From: Sphaerisporangium siamense
GTDB lineage: Bacteria; Actinomycetota; Actinomycetes; Streptosporangiales; Streptosporangiaceae
Length of the DNA: 64,000 bases
Reading direction: 5' to 3'
Assembly: GCF_014205275.1 (NCBI RefSeq)
Contig: NZ_JACHND010000001.1
Location: 6,510,001-6,574,000, forward strand
Below the pieces are notes generated by a model that saw only the letters and a program-made list of their open reading frames with translations, made no database searches and was not told the origin of the DNA. The stretch's first letter is position 1; every line of letters starts with the position of its first letter. The position numbers and the translations under genes are program-made. Shown in pieces: positions 61,192 through 64,000 of this stretch.

Positions 61192-62019
61192 TCACCTCCT
61201 TTCTTTGTCTGTCCACCCCATCTGGCCGGACAGTCGTGCGGTGGATTCGAGCAGCACCTCGACGCACGCCTCCACCTCGTCGCGGAACCGCTCCTGCGGG
61301 CCGCAGACGCTGATGACGGCGACCGGCCGCCCGTGGTGGTCGAACACCGGCGCGGCCACGGACGCGGCGCCCGGCATGCGCTCGCCGAACGACCGCGCCC
61401 ACCCGCGCTCGCGGATGGCCGCGAGCTCGTCGCGCAGCTTCGGGACGTCGGCGATGGTCTCGCCGGTGAGCGGCTGGAGCGGACGCTGCGTCAGGTAGGT
61501 CTCGATCTCCTCGTCCGTTAAGAAGGCGAGGAACGCCTTGGACGAGCCGCCCGCGTGCAGCGGGTACGGCACGCCGAGGGAGACGCTCATGATGACCTCG
61601 CGGGCCGGGGTGACCTGGTCGACGTAGATGCGGGTCCAGCCGGTGCGGGTCGACAGGGTCGCGGTCTCGTCGGTGCGCTGGGACAGCGCCACCAGCTCGG
61701 GCGCGGCGATGCGCCGCACGTCCAGGCGGTCCAGGTAGGCCAGGCCGAGGCGCATGGCGCCGACGCCGAGGGAGTAGCGGCGGCTCGCCATGTCCAGCTC
61801 GATCAGGCCGCGGACGCGCAGCGAGGCGAGGATCCGGTGCACGGCCGCCTTCGACATGCCGAGGGCCTCGGCGATCTCGGTGACGCCGAGGGTCGGCGCG
61901 GGGGTCTCGGCGAAGTGCATCAGCACCTCGACGGCCCGCTCGACCGTCGCGATGGCCTGTCCGGTGTTCTCACGCGGCGGCACGTCGGCCTCCGCCACGG
62001 CGCGGCTCTTGGGCGGCAT
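61192..62019 (-). CDS. IclR-family transcriptional regulator
   Basis: 275 aa from an ATG with GGAGGAAG before it. N-terminal winged helix (TIATVERAVEVLMHF, LGVTEIAEALGMSKAAVHRILASLRVRGLIE) and the C-terminal effector domain (LVALSQRTDETATLSTR, ERGWARSFGERMPGAASVAAPVFDHHGRPVAVISVCGP). By position and by the repeated palindromes it is the likely regulator of the whole locus. The ligand would be a pathway acid or CoA derivative (inference). Confidence 0.93.
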   Translation of the reverse strand: MPPKSRAVAEADVPPRENTGQAIATVERAVEVLMHFAETPAPTLGVTEIAEALGMSKAAVHRILASLRVRGLIELDMASRRYSLGVGAMRLGLAYLDRLDVRRIAAPELVALSQRTDETATLSTRTGWTRIYVDQVTPAREVIMSVSLGVPYPLHAGGSSKAFLAFLTDEEIETYLTQRPLQPLTGETIADVPKLRDELAAIRERGWARSFGERMPGAASVAAPVFDHHGRPVAVISVCGPQERFRDEVEACVEVLLESTARLSGQMGWTDKERR

Positions 62020-62052
62020 GTCTTCCTCCAGGAAATCGGCTGAGTCTGATCG

Positions 62053-62400
62053 TCAATCCTGGCGTCGAATGCCGACCCGCACCGGGAGATCGGTGACAAT
62101 TCGCGTGTCGAGGAACTCCCACCAGTCGTCCTGGCTCACCCGCTGGGTCTCCCAGTCGCCGTCCGACTTGAGGCCCGCGAGCGCGGCGCGGTACGCGCCC
62201 CACCCCGCCTCGTCGTCGAACGCCGCCCAGTTCTCGATGACGTACACGTCGCCGATGGCGCTGTAGTACCAGCGCACCTCGCGGACCATCGGGAGGTCGC
62301 GGTAGAACCAGCTCTCCCGGTCCTCCAGCCACTGCCAGAACCCCCGCATGTCGCGACGCGCTCGCGGGCCGAGCTTCATCCGGTAGACGAGGTAGATCAT
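62053..62400 (-). CDS. NIPSNAP/Dabb-like small protein
   Basis: 115 aa from the ATG at 62400. The sequence MIYLVYRMKLGPRARRDMRGFWQWLEDRESWFYRDLP...GDVYVIENWAAFDDEAGWGAYRAAL has the ferredoxin-like alpha+beta pattern of stress-responsive dimeric barrels. Such proteins act as small-molecule binders, decarboxylases or isomerases. First gene of the minus-strand unit ahead of iclR. Confidence 0.72.
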   Translation of the reverse strand: MIYLVYRMKLGPRARRDMRGFWQWLEDRESWFYRDLPMVREVRWYYSAIGDVYVIENWAAFDDEAGWGAYRAALAGLKSDGDWETQRVSQDDWWEFLDTRIVTDLPVRVGIRRQD

Positions 62401-62456
62401 CTCGGCGGTGTCCCCTTCTGCGGTGCGACAGCTACAGTGGGCTTGTTCCGCACACA

Positions 62457-62469
62457 GTAACGCTGTTTC
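62457..62469. promoter_or_regulatory. Proposed IclR operator between the divergent NIPSNAP-like and CoA-transferase genes
   Basis: On the minus strand GAAACAGCGTTAC, matching the shared motif with one arm weaker. It lies in the common promoter region of the regulator unit and the CoA-transferase unit. Confidence 0.5.
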
Positions 62470-62561
62470 AATAGCTTGGGAAGCCCCGGGGCGTGAGTGC
62501 CCGTCTGGTGGCATTCGAGGCATTTGTCCCAGGCAGAGCACACATCGAGGAGGCCCATTCC

Positions 62562-63827
62562 GTGGATGGAGAACGGACAGATCCACAGGGTCCGCAGGAG
62601 CGAACGGCGCGAACCGGGCGCCGAACCGCACCCGCGGGGCCGCTGGCCGGCCTCGTGGTCGTCGACGCGGCCACGCTGTTCGCCGGGCCGCTCGCGGCGA
62701 CGATCCTCGGAGACTACGGCGCCGACGTCGTCAAGGTGGAGCACCCCAGACGCGGCGACCCGTCGCGCACCCACGGCGCGAGCAAGGACGGGATCGGCCT
62801 GTGGTGGAAGATGCTCGGCAGGAACAAGCGCGCCGTGACCGCCGACCTCGGCAGTCCCGAGGGCTCCGGCCTGCTCAAACGGCTGCTCGCCGGCGCCGAC
62901 GTCCTCATCGAGAACTTCCGGCCCGGGACGCTGGAGCGCTGGGGCCTGTCCCCTGAGACGCTGCACGAGCTGAATCCGCGCCTCGTCATCGCGCGGGTCA
63001 CCGGCTTCGGGCAGTACGGCCCGTACGCGCGCCGCCCCGGGTTCGGCACGCTGGCCGAGTCGATGAGCGGCTTCGCCGCCGTCACCGGCGAGCCGGACGG
63101 CCCCCCGACCCTGCCGCCCTTCGGGCTGGCCGACGGGGTCTCCGCGCTCACCTGCGTGAACGCGGTCATGATGGCGCTGCGTCACCGCGACAGGCCGGGC
63201 GGCGACGGGCACGGCCAGGTGATCGACCTGGCCATCATCGAGCCCCTGGTCACGCTCCTCGGCCCGCAGCCGCTCGTGTGGGACCAGCTCGGCCAGGTGC
63301 AGCCGCGCACCGGCAACCGCTCGGTCAACAACGCCCCGCGCAACACCTACCGCACCCGCGACGGCCGGTGGGTGGCGATCTCCACCTCCGCCGACTCGAT
63401 CGCCCAGCGGGTGATGCGGCTCGTCGGGCACCCGGAGGTGATCGACGAACCGTGGTTCGCCGCCGGCGCGACCCGTGCCGAGCACGCCGACCTGCTGGAC
63501 GGGTACGTCGGAGGCTGGATCGCCGAGCGCGACCTGGACACCGTCGTGGCCGAGTTCGAGCGCGTCGAGGCGGCGGTCGCGCCGATCTACGACGTCCGGG
63601 ACGTGTTCGAGGACCCGCAGTACCGGGCGCTCGACACGATCACCACCGTCCCGGACGACGACCTCGGGCCGCTGCGTATGCAGAACGTGCTCTTCCGGCT
63701 GTCGGAGACGCCCGGCTCGATCCGCTGGACCGGCCGGGAGCGCGGCGCCGACAACGCAGACGTATGGGGCGGCCTCGGCGTGAGCGCCGACGAGCTCGCC
63801 GCCCTGCGAGAAAAGGGAGTGGTCTGA
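62562..63827 (+). CDS. CaiB/BaiF-family (class III) CoA-transferase
   Basis: 421 aa from the GTG at 62562, with GAGGAGG about 8 bases before it; the frame is open further upstream but lacks such a site. Family segments: GPLAATILGDYGADVVKVEHP, WKMLGRNKRAVTADL, LIENFRPGTLERWGL and VTGFGQYGPYA. It moves CoA between acids, here probably activating the substrate in parallel to the acyl-CoA synthetase. Its TGA overlaps the next ATG (TGATG). Confidence 0.92.
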   Translation: MDGERTDPQGPQERTARTGRRTAPAGPLAGLVVVDAATLFAGPLAATILGDYGADVVKVEHPRRGDPSRTHGASKDGIGLWWKMLGRNKRAVTADLGSPEGSGLLKRLLAGADVLIENFRPGTLERWGLSPETLHELNPRLVIARVTGFGQYGPYARRPGFGTLAESMSGFAAVTGEPDGPPTLPPFGLADGVSALTCVNAVMMALRHRDRPGGDGHGQVIDLAIIEPLVTLLGPQPLVWDQLGQVQPRTGNRSVNNAPRNTYRTRDGRWVAISTSADSIAQRVMRLVGHPEVIDEPWFAAGATRAEHADLLDGYVGGWIAERDLDTVVAEFERVEAAVAPIYDVRDVFEDPQYRALDTITTVPDDDLGPLRMQNVLFRLSETPGSIRWTGRERGADNADVWGGLGVSADELAALREKGVV

Positions 63828-64000
63828 TGTCCTTGTGGCGGCATCTCGGCGACGCGAAGGTCGTCGACCTCGCGCAGCCGATGCGCACGGGCATGCCCCA
63901 GTCGCCGAACCACCCGCGGTTCAGGATGGTCATCGAGCGCCGGCACGGCGACATGGTCCGCGAGGACGGCGGCTCGGCCGCCAACGAGGTCATCCTCACC
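63827..64000 (+). CDS. Cyclase-family (kynurenine formamidase-like) hydrolase, N-terminal part
   Basis: 58 residues to the window edge. MSLWRHLGDAKVVDLAQPMRTGMPQSPNHP resembles the N-terminus of metal-dependent cyclase-family enzymes (VVDLSHPLxxGMP). Later metal-binding motifs (HxGTHxDAP) would lie beyond the edge. Family members hydrolyse N-formyl amides or cyclic amides, fitting the locus. Confidence 0.7.
   Translation, partial: MSLWRHLGDAKVVDLAQPMRTGMPQSPNHPRFRMVIERRHGDMVREDGGSAANEVILT

Noticed and set aside
1-64000. tRNA, rRNA, riboswitches and CRISPR arrays
   Set aside because: None was recognised by eye on either strand; a covariance-model scan would be needed to exclude small RNAs.

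Overview
The window is very GC-rich actinobacterial DNA: long overlapping genes, GTG/TTG starts, GTGA and ATGA stop-start overlaps, and spurious open frames opposite almost every gene. Gene content (adenosylcobalamin methylmalonyl-CoA mutase, DUF5925 ATPase, PPK2, trypco2/trypsin-STAND conflict genes, several secreted lipoproteins) suggests a filamentous actinomycete, perhaps of the Streptosporangiales; that placement is inference. No rRNA, tRNA, CRISPR array, integrase or transposase was seen.

Layout. 1-5415: an unidentified partial gene, then mutA-mutB-meaB, which converts methylmalonyl-CoA to succinyl-CoA. 5445-8362: a cytoplasmic-looking peptidoglycan amidase, a DUF5925-type AAA ATPase and a MerB-like protein. 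8483-12842: a coupled three-peptidase run (C39-like, S9, M20). 12843-19462: an inserted-looking conflict island. It holds a divergent NusA-like S1-KH-KH protein with a primase-type (CHC2) zinc knuckle, a trypco2 protein and a 1433-residue trypsin-STAND-repeat protein. The island is bracketed by imperfect 75-base copies of the 3' end of the M20 gene, and a fragment of the downstream Clp-N-domain gene is stranded at its left edge. 19546-25565: Clp-N protein, two fasciclin proteins flanking a DUF899 protein, DUF4166 and acyltransferase-3 genes. 25583-29246: peptide-type ABC transporter without its ATPases, divergent from a LuxR regulator. 30382-43899: housekeeping and secreted functions (RsbW-like kinase, PPK2, beta-propeller lipoprotein, lytic transglycosylase, cysteine-synthase-like enzyme, MarR/methyltransferase pair, HExxH protein, S15 hydrolase), including two clear gene remnants (a metallophosphoesterase and an SsuB/TauB-like ATPase).

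43967-64000 is one catabolic locus, continuing past the right edge. It has two import systems (Dpp-type and Liv-type), a nitrilase-superfamily protein that appears to lack its catalytic cysteine, a hydantoinase-like amidohydrolase, an acyl-CoA synthetase, a CoA-transferase, a two-VOC-domain protein, a cupin protein with a His/Asp-rich tail, a NIPSNAP/Dabb-like protein, a cyclase-family hydrolase and an IclR regulator. A 13-base inverted-repeat motif, roughly G(G/A)AACNNNGTTCC, recurs in front of most transcription units of the locus. I propose it is the IclR operator and that these genes form one regulon. The substrate is unknown; a cyclic amide or N-heterocycle/aryl acid is only an inference from the enzyme set.

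Best candidates for something undescribed: (1) the NusA-like/CHC2 protein paired with trypco2 and trypsin-STAND inside a direct-repeat-bracketed island, and (2) the IclR-controlled catabolic regulon.
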